From Chitinophagaceae bacterium DXS (GTDB lineage Bacteria; Bacteroidota; Bacteroidia; Chitinophagales; Chitinophagaceae): 64,000 nt of DNA. The position numbers and the translations under genes are program-made. Shown piece after piece: positions 24,942-35,122 of this stretch. The notes beneath the pieces were generated by a model. The model searched no databases, had not been told where the DNA came from, and worked only from the letters and a program-made list of their open reading frames with translations. Each line of letters opens with the position of its first letter. Positions within the stretch are counted from its first letter, which is position 1. Location of the stretch: assembly GCA_030345135.1 (NCBI GenBank), contig CP128386.1, positions 103,216-167,215 on the forward strand, written 5' to 3'.

Positions 24942-27326
24942 ATGCTTAGAAATTTTTTCAAAATTGCCTGGCGTAACCTGATGCGTAACAAAGCTTATGC
25001 AGTCATCAACATCCTCGGACTCTCAATGGGGATTGCATGTTGCATCGTGATCTTTACGTTGGTGAGCTATCATTTAAGCTTTGATTCTTTCCACAAAGAC
25101 AAAGACCGCATTTATAGACTGGTTACCGAATGGCATGATGAGAATGTCGGCTATTCCGGCGCAGTTCCTCAACCGTTAGGTAAGACATTTCGTGAAGAAT
25201 TTTCTTTTGCTGAGAAGACCGCTCGCGTGGTAGATTACAGACGTACCTTGATTTCGTTGCCGGATGAAAAAGAAGTAAAGAAATTCGAGGAAGAAAGCGG
25301 CATCGCTTATGCCGAGCCAGCGTTCTTTGACATCTTTAATTTCCCAATGGTGAAAGGCAATGCGCAAGCTGCATTGGCCGCTCCTAATAAAGCACTCATT
25401 ACCGAAAAGATGGCTAAGAAATTTTTCGGTAACGAAGATGCTATGGGCAAAACCATCCGCATCTCAAATACAACCAACTTTGAGGTTGCAGGGATATTAA
25501 AAGATCTGCCGCCCAATACAGATCGCCGGCAGGAAGTTTATTTGTCTTACATCAATCTGAAAGAACGCAACAAATGGCTGGCCAGTGATAGTGCATGGCC
25601 AGGTGTTTACAGTGGGTGTCAGGCATTTACCCGGTTGAAGCCTGCGGTAACCCAGGCTCAGGTAAACAAGGCATTTCCGCTTATTGTTCAGAAATATTAC
25701 AAGGGTAGAGATGTAAAGACATGGCAGTTTAAACTACAGCCGTTGTCAACTGTTCACTTTGATCCGAATTATGGAGGTTATGCCGACAAGAAATATTTGT
25801 GGGCCTTGTTTTTTATCGGTGTGTTTCTCATTATCACCGCCTGCGTAAACTTTGTTAACCTCGCAACAGCCCAGGCGCTGAACCGTTCCAAAGAGATTGG
25901 TATCCGCAAAGTGTTAGGAAGTCTGCGCAATCAATTGTTCTGGCAGTTTATCATTGAGACGGCCATCATAACGCTTTTTGCAATTGTCGTTGCTTCTGCA
26001 ATGGCTTCGTTGATACTGCCCTGGCTCAATAATTTGTTTAAATCGGAGATGAGCCTTCATTTCTTTACTAACGGTCCACTACTTGTGTTCCTGGTAGTTG
26101 TTGCTGTATTGGTAGTCTTTTTATCGGGTTCTTATCCGGGACTTGTTTTGGCGCGATTCCAACCTGTGCTGGCGTTAAAGAGCAAGTTGTCGCAAAAACA
26201 TGTTGGCGGTTTTTCATTAAGAAGAATATTGGTTGTGACACAGTTTGCTATTTCGCAAATGCTGATTATCGGAACCATTGTCATCGCCAGCCAGATCCAT
26301 TATTCAAAAACATCGGATCTCGGTTTTAATAAAGATGCAATAGTAACCCTGCCTGTTCCCGGTTCACATTCAAAAAAGAAAACGCTGGAATCGCGACTTG
26401 CTACAATACCTGGTGTTGAAAAGATGACATTGTGTTTTCAGCCGCCCGCTTCAAATTCCAACAATAACACCGGCGTGCGTTTTGATAATCGGGAAGAAGA
26501 TGAACATTGGGGCATCAATACAAAAAATGGCGATGATCAGTTTATGAATGTGTTCGATCTGAAGCTCGCAGCCGGCCGCAATTTTTATCCGTCAGACACT
26601 GTTCGTGAATACCTGGTAAATGAAACTTTTGCAAAGAAGCTGAACAAGAAGCCGGAAGAGCTGATCGGAAAAGTAATAAGTATTGACGGAAATAAAGCAT
26701 TGCCTATCTGTGGTGTGGTAAAGGATTTTTACAACTATTCTTTTCATAACGAGATCGATCCGATCTGTATAATGTCAGATACCAGCAACTATGTGACTTG
26801 CGCAGTCAAGATCAATATGCGTAACGTAAAACCGATCCTTGCATCATTTGAAAAGATCTGGAATGAAACCTTTCCTGATTTTCTTTATTCTTATCAATTC
26901 CTTGACGACCGCATAGCGGAATTTTACGAAATGGACGACATCATGTTTAAATTGATCATGTTGTTTTCCTGCATCGCAGTATTGATCGGCTGCCTTGGTT
27001 TGTATGGACTGGTTTCATTTATGGCAGTTCGCAAAACGAAGGAGATTGGTGTGCGCAAAGTGTTGGGCGCCGGTGTAACAAATATCCTGTGGCTATTCGG
27101 CAAAGAGTTTTCCAAATTGTTGGTCATCGCATTTTTGATATCAGCACCCATCGCATGGTGGGTGATGCATAAATACCTGCAGGATTTTTCTTACAGAATA
27201 AATATCGGCGTTGGGATTTTTGCTCTGGCCATAGTTTGTACGTTCATGGTTGCAGCTATAACTGTTTTATATCAATCACTGAAATCGGCATATGCAAATC
27301 CGGTAAAGAGTTTGAGGACGGAATAA
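24942..27326 (+). CDS. FtsX/MacB-type ABC permease 4
   Basis: A 794-residue permease. Coupling segments are [20 protein letters not shown] and [20 protein letters not shown]; it has the NLATAQ variant and ends [10 protein letters not shown]. The second periplasmic domain is distinctive ([20 protein letters not shown]), which suggests a different substrate or partner from its neighbours. Otherwise it has the eight-helix, two-MacB_PCD plan without an ATPase. The start codon follows AGCTGACAGCTCATTGCT repeat DNA by about 17 bp. Confidence 0.93.
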   Translation: MLRNFFKIAWRNLMRNKAYAVINILGLSMGIACCIVIFTLVSYHLSFDSFHKDKDRIYRLVTEWHDENVGYSGAVPQPLGKTFREEFSFAEKTARVVDYRRTLISLPDEKEVKKFEEESGIAYAEPAFFDIFNFPMVKGNAQAALAAPNKALITEKMAKKFFGNEDAMGKTIRISNTTNFEVAGILKDLPPNTDRRQEVYLSYINLKERNKWLASDSAWPGVYSGCQAFTRLKPAVTQAQVNKAFPLIVQKYYKGRDVKTWQFKLQPLSTVHFDPNYGGYADKKYLWALFFIGVFLIITACVNFVNLATAQALNRSKEIGIRKVLGSLRNQLFWQFIIETAIITLFAIVVASAMASLILPWLNNLFKSEMSLHFFTNGPLLVFLVVVAVLVVFLSGSYPGLVLARFQPVLALKSKLSQKHVGGFSLRRILVVTQFAISQMLIIGTIVIASQIHYSKTSDLGFNKDAIVTLPVPGSHSKKKTLESRLATIPGVEKMTLCFQPPASNSNNNTGVRFDNREEDEHWGINTKNGDDQFMNVFDLKLAAGRNFYPSDTVREYLVNETFAKKLNKKPEELIGKVISIDGNKALPICGVVKDFYNYSFHNEIDPICIMSDTSNYVTCAVKINMRNVKPILASFEKIWNETFPDFLYSYQFLDDRIAEFYEMDDIMFKLIMLFSCIAVLIGCLGLYGLVSFMAVRKTKEIGVRKVLGAGVTNILWLFGKEFSKLLVIAFLISAPIAWWVMHKYLQDFSYRINIGVGIFALAIVCTFMVAAITVLYQSLKSAYANPVKSLRTE

Positions 27327-27329
27327 AGA

Positions 27330-27428
27330 AGACCGTAAGATAGTAAGACCGTAAGACATGTAAGACGTGTAAGACGTGGAAGAAAGATAGTAAGACAGTA
27401 AGATAGTAAGACAGTAAGACAGTAAGAG
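27330..27428. repeat. GTAAGACC octamer array
   Basis: About ten degenerate units start 4 bp after the permease stop, in sense orientation. Confidence 0.93.
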
Positions 27429-27454
27429 AATAGGTTCGGGTGTGCTGTCGCAAA

Positions 27455-27682
27455 ATCAGAGATAAGAATATCAAAGATCAGAGATCAGTAAATCAGAGAT
27501 CAGTGAATCAGAGATCAGTGAATCAGAGATCAATAAATCAGAGATCAGCGAACCAGAGATCAATAAATCAGAGATCAGATACCGGGCTTTTGGGTGTTAG
27601 ATATTAATTTGTAAGACGCACCTAAACAAATCAGCGATCAAAAGATCAGACATCAGCGATAAAAAATCAGACATCAGCGATG
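27455..27682. repeat. AATCAGAGATCAGTG tandem repeats reaching a start codon
   Basis: At least eight units of AATCAGAGATCAGTG or a close variant, then GACATCAGCGATAAAAAATC variants. The last unit, GACATCAGCGATGAAAG, contains the ATG at 27680 used by the next permease. Not seen elsewhere in the window. Confidence 0.92.
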
Positions 27683-30112
27683 AAAGAAAATGTACGTTTC
27701 AAAGGCGCTCACTATGCAAAAGTTGCGTGGCGCAATTTGCGGAAGAATAAGTTCTTCTCTGCAATTAATATTATCGGGCTGGCGATTGGAATAGCCGCGT
27801 GTATCATCATCATGATATTCGTTTTTTATGAAAAGAGTTTTGATAGTCTGCATACAAAAAATATCTACCGGCTGGATGAAGTGCAGAAGTTTGAAGGAAT
27901 GGTCGCGCCGCAAAATGTAGCACTATCCATGTATCCAATGGGACCAACCTTAAAACAGGAGTTCCCCGAAGTGCTGAATTTTACGCGCGTTCGTCAGAAT
28001 GAAAAATTTGATTTTAACTACCAGGATAAGAAAGTATTTCTTCCAAAGATCTGCTGGGTCGACTCTACCTTTTTACAGATGTTTGATTTCCGCCTGACCA
28101 GCGGTGACAGAGCGACGGCCCTGCAGAAACCAAATAGTGTTATTCTTACCAAAGAAAGCGCAGCGAAAATATTCGGTAAAGAAAACCCAATGGGCAAAAC
28201 AGTGGTGCATTATATTGGTGATACAACCAATTTCACCGTAACAGGCATTATGGAAGATGTTCCGGAGAATTCCCATCTACAGTTCGATGCACTTATGTCG
28301 TTCAGCACTTTTGCAAGGCCTCAATTTATGGAGAACTGGGGAGGTAACTGGCTCGTGACCTACTTTGAGTTGGCTCCGAATACCAATATAGCTGCGATGT
28401 CCAAAAAGTTTCCGGATTACCTGAAGCGTCACATGCAAAATGATAACTGGAAGCATTACGAATTGTTTCTGCAATCACTTAAAGATGTGCATGCAAGTTC
28501 TACCAGCATCACACATGACTATCTCAATTACCAGAAGTTTGATAAGACTTATACGTATGTATTCTCCATTATTGCACTCATTATTCTCATTATTGCGTGC
28601 ATTAATTTTATGAACCTCTCAACTGCACGTTCCGCAGAACGAGCAAAAGAAGTAGGCATTCGCAAAACAATCGGAGCAAACCGCTGGCAACTGGCTGTAC
28701 AGTTTATTGGGGAATCAATATTGCTATCATTAATTGCTATGCTCCTCGCGGTTGGCTTGGTGAAATTGTTTCTTCCGTTCGTGGTGCAGTTGAGCCAGCG
28801 TGAGCTTAGGTTTCCCTTCTTCACAGATCCAAAATTGTTCCTTTCCATATTGGGAGGAAGTATGCTTGTTGGTATCGTTGCCGGAATTTATCCAGCCATT
28901 TATCTTTCTTCATTCAAGCCGGTGAAGGTGCTGAAAGGATCAATTGCTGCACCGGGAAAAAATAAATGGACATTGAGAGATGTGCTTGTGATCGGTCAGT
29001 TTACAGGTGCTGTTTTCCTCATTATAGCAACCGTGTTTGCGGTTCGCCAGTTGCGATTTATGCAGGGCAAAGATGTTGGATTTAACCGCGACCAGGTAAT
29101 GATCCTGCCGCTTGATCGTGCGTCTTCTGCTAAATATGAAGCAATTAAACAGGATCTGTTGCAAAACACACTCGTAAAATCAGTTACAGGTTCTCAGCAA
29201 CGCCTCGGAAACAACCTGCATCAGACCGGCGTTACTTTCCATGGAAACGGGCCGGCACGGGATCTTACTTCGTCACAGGTTGTTGTGGATCCTGATTATC
29301 TCACATTGTATCAGATCCCAATTATCGCGGGAAAGAATTTTACAAAGGATTATGCATCAGAAAATGGTAAGGCATATATTGTTAACGAAGAGCTGGCCAA
29401 AGAATTGTTGAAGGATGGTCCCAAAGCTTCTTATGAATCATTGATCGGCAAACATTTTGGTTTTGGCGGTATGGATTCCGCAGGTTACATCGCCGGTGTT
29501 GCAAAAGATTTCAACTTCAATTCCCTTCACTATAAAATTGAAACGTTGTGTATGCTCAATCAAAAGGATTGGGGCTTTGGCGAAATGTCTGTTCGCATCA
29601 ATGGGGCAAAAGCTTCTGACGCCATTGCATATATCGGTTCCATCTGGAAGAAAAACGTTTCGGATCATCCGTTCGAATACACATTTCTTGATGATCATTT
29701 CAATGAAATGTACAGGGCGGATAACCAGGTGAGTAAGGTGGTTGGTGTACTTGCTGTGCTGGCAATTATTATCTCTTGTCTTGGTTTGTTTGGTTTAGCG
29801 TCTTATGCTGCGGAAAGAAGGATTAAAGAGATCGGCATCCGCAAAGTACTCGGCGCCAGTGTTCAGAATATTGTGGGCATGCTATCCGGAGATTTCTTAA
29901 AGCTTGTGATCATCTCCAACATAATTGCATGGCCGTTAGCGTGGCTTGCTATTCATCGTTGGTTGCAGGATTTTGCTTATAGAACGGATATTAGCTGGTG
30001 GGTTTTCATAACTGCAGGCATTGTTGCTTTGATCATAGCGCTGGGAACAGTAAGCTTCCAGGCTATTAAAGCTGCCGCGGCGAACCCGGTGAAGAGTTTG
30101 AAAACGGAATAG
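27680..30112 (+). CDS. FtsX/MacB-type ABC permease 5
   Basis: An 810-residue permease with coupling segments AKEVGIRKTIGANRWQLAVQ and [20 protein letters not shown], ending ANPVKSLKTE. The N-terminus, MKENVRFKGAHYAKVAWRNL, is about eight residues longer than in its paralogs, which begin close to the xxKxAxRN motif. The start codon lies inside a tandem repeat, so the extension is probably acquired from repeat DNA. An alternative start inside the gene is not obvious. No ATPase domain; substrate unknown. TTGACAGTTGACAATTGAAA repeats follow the stop. Confidence 0.92.
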   Translation: MKENVRFKGAHYAKVAWRNLRKNKFFSAINIIGLAIGIAACIIIMIFVFYEKSFDSLHTKNIYRLDEVQKFEGMVAPQNVALSMYPMGPTLKQEFPEVLNFTRVRQNEKFDFNYQDKKVFLPKICWVDSTFLQMFDFRLTSGDRATALQKPNSVILTKESAAKIFGKENPMGKTVVHYIGDTTNFTVTGIMEDVPENSHLQFDALMSFSTFARPQFMENWGGNWLVTYFELAPNTNIAAMSKKFPDYLKRHMQNDNWKHYELFLQSLKDVHASSTSITHDYLNYQKFDKTYTYVFSIIALIILIIACINFMNLSTARSAERAKEVGIRKTIGANRWQLAVQFIGESILLSLIAMLLAVGLVKLFLPFVVQLSQRELRFPFFTDPKLFLSILGGSMLVGIVAGIYPAIYLSSFKPVKVLKGSIAAPGKNKWTLRDVLVIGQFTGAVFLIIATVFAVRQLRFMQGKDVGFNRDQVMILPLDRASSAKYEAIKQDLLQNTLVKSVTGSQQRLGNNLHQTGVTFHGNGPARDLTSSQVVVDPDYLTLYQIPIIAGKNFTKDYASENGKAYIVNEELAKELLKDGPKASYESLIGKHFGFGGMDSAGYIAGVAKDFNFNSLHYKIETLCMLNQKDWGFGEMSVRINGAKASDAIAYIGSIWKKNVSDHPFEYTFLDDHFNEMYRADNQVSKVVGVLAVLAIIISCLGLFGLASYAAERRIKEIGIRKVLGASVQNIVGMLSGDFLKLVIISNIIAWPLAWLAIHRWLQDFAYRTDISWWVFITAGIVALIIALGTVSFQAIKAAAANPVKSLKTE

Positions 30113-30169
30113 ATCTTTTAATTGACAGTTGACAATTGAAAATTGACAATATTGACGCGGAGGTCTGTG

Positions 30170-30529
30170 TTATTTGTTTAATGAGTTTTTAGTGGTTTTT
30201 ACTATGCTGGATAAGAGTTTAATTATTTCAATGCAATCTGTGTGAATGGAGATAAACATATTGTTATCCAGGTAGTTGCTGTCTTTAAGAAGATGCAGCC
30301 AGTAACTGGTTTCATTGGCCTCCTTTAATGCAATGTTCATTTTGTTGAGGAAGTCAGGTTTGCTTTGCGCATGTTCAGCTTCCATAACCTGAGCGCCGAT
30401 TGAAGTACCGCTTCTTAGCAATTGTTTAGATAGCACATATTCTTTATGTACGGTGTGCAAGAATTTATAAGCATTAATTATTCGTAAAGCGAATTTGTAA
30501 GTTTTTTGTTGGATTGGGTTGGGTTTCAT
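30170..30529 (-). CDS. Four-helix bundle protein (S23/23S rRNA IVS family), second copy
   Basis: A 119-residue member of the same family as the gene at 15105, but only distantly similar: helices around TYKFALRIINAYKFLH, SKQLLRSGTSIGAQVMEAEHAQ (family position of SVPSNIAEG) and FLNKMNIALKEANETSYWLHLLK. I start it at MKPNPIQQ (30529); a start 21 bp upstream is possible. It lies antisense between two permease genes and is flanked by TCAATTGTCAACTTTCAAC repeats on both sides, so it again looks inserted into the export array. Its function is unknown. Confidence 0.88.
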   Translation of the reverse strand: MKPNPIQQKTYKFALRIINAYKFLHTVHKEYVLSKQLLRSGTSIGAQVMEAEHAQSKPDFLNKMNIALKEANETSYWLHLLKDSNYLDNNMFISIHTDCIEIIKLLSSIVKTTKNSLNK

Positions 30530-30640
30530 GCACGTTAAATGTAATGACAAAATTAGATTTATTTAATACCGGTTTTATATATATATCGTTCTGGCATTTT
30601 CAATTGTCAACTTTCAACTGTCAATTAATAACTGTCTCTT

Positions 30641-33025
30641 ATGATCAAGAGCTATCTAAAGACCGCATTCCGGAACCTCTGGCGTAACAGGGTGTTTTCG
30701 TTCATCAACATAATGGGGCTTACCGTTGGGATGACGGCATGCTTCCTCATCTTTATGTATGTTCAGTTTGAACTGCATTATGATGCTTTTAATAAGAAGG
30801 CTGACAGAACTTATCGCCTGGTGTGTGATATAAAAACGCCGAGCGAAACCCTTAATGCAAGTACAACTTCCTGGGCATTTGCTCCCAATATAAAATCGGA
30901 TTTTCCGGAAGTGGAATCATTTGCGCGCGTGAACAACGCGAATTTACTCGTAAGAAGAGGCGATGTTAAGTTCCAGGAAGAAAATGCTGCCTTTGCCGAT
31001 TCAGCTTTATTCAACGTGTTTGATTTCAAATTGATTAAGGGCAATCCCGAAACGGCACTGAAGGATCAATTAAACGTTGTGTTTACGGAGACTGCTGCAA
31101 AAAAATATTTCGGCAATGAAGATCCGTTAGGAAAACAATTGTTGCTTACAGGCGACGGCTTACCTGCAACAGTAACCGGAATAATTGAGGATATTCCGGA
31201 GAACTCGCAGATTAAGGCGGATATGTTCGTGTCGATGGTTACGCTCACCCAACGCTTTAACAAAGGCATAGATAATGCGTGGGGCAATTTTGGTGCAATC
31301 TCTTACTTGCTATTAAAGCCTGGAACCAATCCCAAAGCAGTCGAGAAAAAGTTTCCGGCTTTTCTTCAAAATCGAAATGGTGATGAGCAAAAGAAGGCCC
31401 AGATGTTTTACACGCTCTTTCTTGAGCCGTTGCGCGATGTGTACCTATATTCAACACGCGATGGGTCGAGGTCAGGCAATATGCACAACGTGCAGATCTT
31501 TTCCATTATAGCCATTTTTATCTTGCTCATAGCCTGTATTAATTTTATAAACCTGACTACAGCACGTTCAACCGAGCGCGCAAAAGAAGTGGGTATCCGC
31601 AAAGTTGTAGGTGCGGCAAGAATACAGATCGCCAGGCAGTTTATTGGTGAATCTGTCATTTTGTGTGTTATCGCATTTTTCCTGAGTGTTGGATTGTCTG
31701 CTTTGTTGCTGCCGTTGTTTAATCACCTTGCGGGTAAAATAATCAGCCCCGGTATTTTCAATCATCCCAATTATTTACTTGTTCTTTTTATATCAGCAAT
31801 TGGAATTGGACTTCTTGCGGGCATTTATCCGGCATTGGTATTGTCCTCATTCAGACCGGTTGTTGTTTTGAAAGGAAGATTTGCATCAGGTACAAAAGGA
31901 ATTTTCCTGCGTAAAATCCTGGTAGTTGCGCAATTTTCTATTTCCATTGCGCTTATTATCGGAACGATTGTCGTGTACACGCAAATGAAGTTTATGCGAA
32001 ACCGCGATCTCGGTTTTTCCAAAGATCAGATTGTAGTGATTGATACGCATGGCGATCCAGCCAAAGAGGCTTTTAAAAATGCGGCCCTCGGTGTTGCCAA
32101 TGTACAATCTGCTGCAATGTCATCCAGTGTGCCGGGGGGAGGTAATAGCGGTGCCTATTCCGAAATTGAAAATAGCAAAGGTGATCTTCAGGTAGCTAAT
32201 CTTGATCTCTATTTTGTGGACTTTGACTACATCAACCAGTTTAAAATAAAGATGGTGGCCGGCCGTTCGTTCTCAAGAGATTTTGGAACAGATACAACGC
32301 AGGCAATGATCCTTAATGAAGCTGCCGTTAAATTATTTGGTTATAGATCTCCGAAGGATGCAGTTGGAAGAAAATTTAAGCAGTGGGGACGGGAAGGAAC
32401 GATTGTCGGTGTAATGAAAGATTTTCATTTCCGTTCTCTGCAGAAGGCTATCAAGCCACTCAGTATGCGAATTGAGCCCGACGGATGCGACCTGGTGTCT
32501 GTGCATATTGCAGGAGGCTCCAGTATTCCCTCAACGCTCGCTGCTTTGGAAAATAAATGGAAAGAAACAATTCCAAACAGACCATTCAGCTATTTCTTTA
32601 TGGATGAGTTTTTTGACAGGCAATACCGCAGTGAAGAACGTTTTGGTAAACTGTTCCTGAATTTTGCCATACTGGCCATCTTCATTTCTTGTCTCGGTTT
32701 GTTGGGCCTCGCATCATATAGCACCATGCAGCGGACAAAAGAGATCGGTATTAGAAAAGTAATGGGTGCGTCTGTTTCCAATATCGCAGCTTTACTTTCA
32801 AAAGATTTCATTGTGTTAGTCGTGATCGCCATTGTAATTGCATCACCGTTGGCGTGGTGGGGCATGCACAACTGGTTGGATGATTTTGCCTACAGGATTG
32901 AAATCGGCTGGTGGATCTTCTTGCTGGCAGCTATTGTGTCGATTGTTATTGCTCTGGCAACTGTAAGTTTCCAGGCAATAAAAGCAGCGGTGGCGAATCC
33001 GGTGAAGAGTTTGAGGACGGAATAA
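30641..33025 (+). CDS. FtsX/MacB-type ABC permease 6
   Basis: A 794-residue permease, last of the plus-strand array. Helix 1 is in FSFINIMGLTVGMTACFLIFMYV; the coupling segments are AKEVGIRKVVGAARIQIARQ and [20 protein letters not shown]; it ends [10 protein letters not shown]. It has the two periplasmic MacB-like domains and lacks an ATPase. Upstream are TCAATTGTCAACTTTCAAC repeats, not a recognisable promoter, so it may rely on readthrough from the earlier permeases or on an unrecognised promoter. Its stop codon merges with a GTAAGACC array. Confidence 0.93.
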   Translation: MIKSYLKTAFRNLWRNRVFSFINIMGLTVGMTACFLIFMYVQFELHYDAFNKKADRTYRLVCDIKTPSETLNASTTSWAFAPNIKSDFPEVESFARVNNANLLVRRGDVKFQEENAAFADSALFNVFDFKLIKGNPETALKDQLNVVFTETAAKKYFGNEDPLGKQLLLTGDGLPATVTGIIEDIPENSQIKADMFVSMVTLTQRFNKGIDNAWGNFGAISYLLLKPGTNPKAVEKKFPAFLQNRNGDEQKKAQMFYTLFLEPLRDVYLYSTRDGSRSGNMHNVQIFSIIAIFILLIACINFINLTTARSTERAKEVGIRKVVGAARIQIARQFIGESVILCVIAFFLSVGLSALLLPLFNHLAGKIISPGIFNHPNYLLVLFISAIGIGLLAGIYPALVLSSFRPVVVLKGRFASGTKGIFLRKILVVAQFSISIALIIGTIVVYTQMKFMRNRDLGFSKDQIVVIDTHGDPAKEAFKNAALGVANVQSAAMSSSVPGGGNSGAYSEIENSKGDLQVANLDLYFVDFDYINQFKIKMVAGRSFSRDFGTDTTQAMILNEAAVKLFGYRSPKDAVGRKFKQWGREGTIVGVMKDFHFRSLQKAIKPLSMRIEPDGCDLVSVHIAGGSSIPSTLAALENKWKETIPNRPFSYFFMDEFFDRQYRSEERFGKLFLNFAILAIFISCLGLLGLASYSTMQRTKEIGIRKVMGASVSNIAALLSKDFIVLVVIAIVIASPLAWWGMHNWLDDFAYRIEIGWWIFLLAAIVSIVIALATVSFQAIKAAVANPVKSLRTE

Positions 33026-33419
33026 GACCGTAAGACAGTAAGATCGTAAGACAGTAAGATCGTAAGACAGTAAGACGTATAAGACATGTAAGATGTTGAC
33101 TGTGAGGATAGTAAGATTGATCCTGTTGAATAGGAGGGAGAAAAAAAATAACAATAAAAAAGAAAAAAGAAAAAAGAAAAAGAACTGCGTTGTATGCCTC
33201 TGTGGTTGTCAGTGTGTCTCTCGTATTTTGTCATGTAATAAAAAACGTTCATGTGACATGCGGATTTTGGTGAACGGGTTCTGGGCTTTAGGCTTTGGGC
33301 TTTAAGCTTTAATATTGCGCTGATAGCTGATAGCTGGTAGCTAATAGCTGACAGCTTTTTCGTCCATTCCCCCTACCTTTGCTCCAATTTTTAAATCTTT
33401 CCAACAAAAAATAAGACCT
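33024..33419. repeat. GTAAGACC array, A-rich tract, CTTTAGG and AGCTGATAGC repeats
   Basis: The octamer array begins in the permease stop (33024-33093). An A-rich stretch (33140-33183), GGCTTTAGGCTTTGGGCTTT words (about 33284-33310) and AGCTGATAGCTGGTAGCTAA (about 33318-33355) follow. The icd promoter box sits just after. No gene is supported; open frames here are repeat artefacts. Confidence 0.88.
33374..33381 (+). promoter_or_regulatory. Minus-7 box before icd
   Basis: TACCTTTG matches TANNTTTG, 39 bp before the icd start codon. No clear minus-33 TTTG; the region upstream is AGCTGATAGC repeat. Confidence 0.5.
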
Positions 33420-34874
33420 ATGACAAGGATTGCTGTAGCAAAGGGTGATGGTATTGGCCCGGAGATTATGGACGCAGTGCTAAAAATTTTTGACGCCGCA
33501 AAGGTTCCTCTGGCGTACGATTTTGTGGATATGGGAAAATGGGTATTTGACAAAGGCTACAGCAACGGTATGACGCCTGAAGCGCAACAAACAATTGAAA
33601 CGCTGGGCATTTTGTTTAAAGGTCCAATGGAAACCCCTAAAGGAAAAGGCGTAAAAAGCGTTAACGTTACTGCACGTAAAACCTGGAACACTTACGCTAA
33701 CAAAAGAACTTTCCAAACATTACATGGCGTTGATACCGTTTTCAGCAAAGCTGGAATTCCTATCGATATTACGGTTGTTCGTGAGAACATTGAAGATACA
33801 TATGGCGGAATTGAACATATGCTTACGCATGACGTTGCGTTGAGCCGCAGGTTCATTACCCGCCCCGGAAGTTTGCAGGTGATTAAGTATGCGTTTGAGA
33901 TGGCCAAGAAAAAAGGCGCAAGACGTATTACTTGCGGGCACAAGGCAAATATTATGAAAATTACTGATGGCTTGTTCCTGGAAGTATTTTATGAAGTGGC
34001 AAAAGGCTATCCGGAACTGAATGCTGACGATGTGATTGTGGATGACCTTTGCATGAAACTGGTTACTAAACCTGATCTGTTCGATGTGGTTGTGCTGACC
34101 AACCTGCAAGGCGATATAGTAAGTGACCTGTGTGCTGGTTTGGTTGGCGGACTTGGTTTCGCACCTTCTGCAAACATCGGAGACCATATCTGTATTTTTG
34201 AAGCTGTACACGGAACTGCTCCGGATATTGCGGGTAAGAATATTGCTAACCCAACCGCCTTATTGTTGAGTGGTATTGGTATGCTGCATCACCTTGGTTT
34301 GATGCAGAGCGCGGTAACAATTGAGAACGCATTGCTGTATACGTTGGAAAATGGCCAACATACAGGTGATTTTGGTGATAAATCAAAACCTTCTCTGAAC
34401 ACTACACAATTCGCAGAAGCCGTGATAGCAAACTTTGGTAAAACTCCTGCTCAGGGTGCGAAACCAATGTTGCAGGATATGCCTACAACCCAAACGCATT
34501 TCAAGCTGGAGAAAAACCCAATGCTTGAGTCTCATGATACATCCAACGAGAGAATTGTTGGTGTTGACTTCTTTATCGAAAGCAACGAGCAACCGACGAT
34601 CATCGCTAATAAATGCCTGAGACATGCGGGTGTTAAATTCAAACTGGTAAATATCAGCAACCGCGGTACACAGGTTTGGCCAACAGGTTCTGTTTACACT
34701 AACCTTGTAAACCAGTACAATGTTCGTTTTGAAAGCCTGGACGATCTGCCATTAACACAACAGGATGTGTTGGGCTTGTATATCAGCCTGAGCGGTAACT
34801 ACAAGATCTGTTCTTCAGAGTTGTTGCTGATGTTCGGTGAAAAAAGAGCATATAGTCTTGCCCAGGGACAATAA
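33420..34874 (+). CDS. icd: NADP-dependent isocitrate dehydrogenase, Thermus type
   Basis: A TCA-cycle enzyme that oxidatively decarboxylates isocitrate to 2-oxoglutarate, yielding NADPH. The 484 residues are longer than the E. coli enzyme because of the extra C-terminal domain typical of the Thermus/Bacteroidota type (here about 375-484, from HDTSNERIVGVDFFIES). Motifs present: GDGIGPE (9-15), substrate-binding segment SVNVTARKTWNTYANKR, VRENIEDTYGG, metal-binding LTNLQGDIVSDLCAGLVGG, and the nucleotide-binding EAVHGTAPDIAGKNIANPTA. It is a single gene with its own TACCTTTG box. It is unrelated to the export genes around it. Confidence 0.96.
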   Translation: MTRIAVAKGDGIGPEIMDAVLKIFDAAKVPLAYDFVDMGKWVFDKGYSNGMTPEAQQTIETLGILFKGPMETPKGKGVKSVNVTARKTWNTYANKRTFQTLHGVDTVFSKAGIPIDITVVRENIEDTYGGIEHMLTHDVALSRRFITRPGSLQVIKYAFEMAKKKGARRITCGHKANIMKITDGLFLEVFYEVAKGYPELNADDVIVDDLCMKLVTKPDLFDVVVLTNLQGDIVSDLCAGLVGGLGFAPSANIGDHICIFEAVHGTAPDIAGKNIANPTALLLSGIGMLHHLGLMQSAVTIENALLYTLENGQHTGDFGDKSKPSLNTTQFAEAVIANFGKTPAQGAKPMLQDMPTTQTHFKLEKNPMLESHDTSNERIVGVDFFIESNEQPTIIANKCLRHAGVKFKLVNISNRGTQVWPTGSVYTNLVNQYNVRFESLDDLPLTQQDVLGLYISLSGNYKICSSELLLMFGEKRAYSLAQGQ

Positions 34875-34901
34875 TCTTAACAGCATAATTAATAGCGGTG
34901 C

Positions 34902-34909
34902 TATATTTG
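34902..34909 (+). promoter_or_regulatory. Minus-7 box for a downstream small transcript
   Basis: TATATTTG matches TANNTTTG and is followed by CACTCCC. There is no annotated gene on this strand until after a terminator at 35099, so it should drive a short transcript of about 215 nt. Confidence 0.5.
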
Positions 34910-34944
34910 CACTCCCTGAGAAAGCTGGATAAGATAAACATATT

Positions 34945-35028
34945 ATGTATCCTATAAAACCTGCTAAATCTTATGTCCGTAGTTGCAAACATGATTTGCA
35001 TGCGACAATGAGCGAAGAGCCGGCATAG
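34945..35028 (+). other. Possible 27-residue small ORF
   Basis: ATG at 34945 opens a frame reading MYPIKPAKSYVRSCKHDLHA and ending TAG at 35026-35028, about 30 nt after the predicted transcription start. It may encode a small protein, or be a chance ORF in a small RNA. No recognised family. Confidence 0.25.
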
Positions 35029-35064
35029 GATCTGATATCCGGACCACTATGATCCTTTTATCTG

Positions 35065-35122
35065 TGAATAATCATATATTCCCCACTTAAAATAACCGAA
35101 GGCCATCTTTTATGATGGCCTT
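35065..35122. repeat. Direct repeat flanking the sulfatase gene, left copy
   Basis: The 46 bp 35077-35122 are identical to 37769-37814; extended to 35065 there are only two mismatches in 58 bp. The repeat ends in the terminator hairpin. It brackets 2.65 kb containing only the arylsulfatase gene. Confidence 0.95.

Noticed and set aside
30575-30610. TGGCATTTTCAATTG as a further sigma-54 promoter before permease 6
   Set aside because: The minus-12 part is repeat-derived and no activator motif lies 50-55 bp upstream.
33093-33305. Lysine/asparagine-rich 70-codon frame
   Set aside because: Comes from an A-rich tract between repeat arrays; no conserved features.
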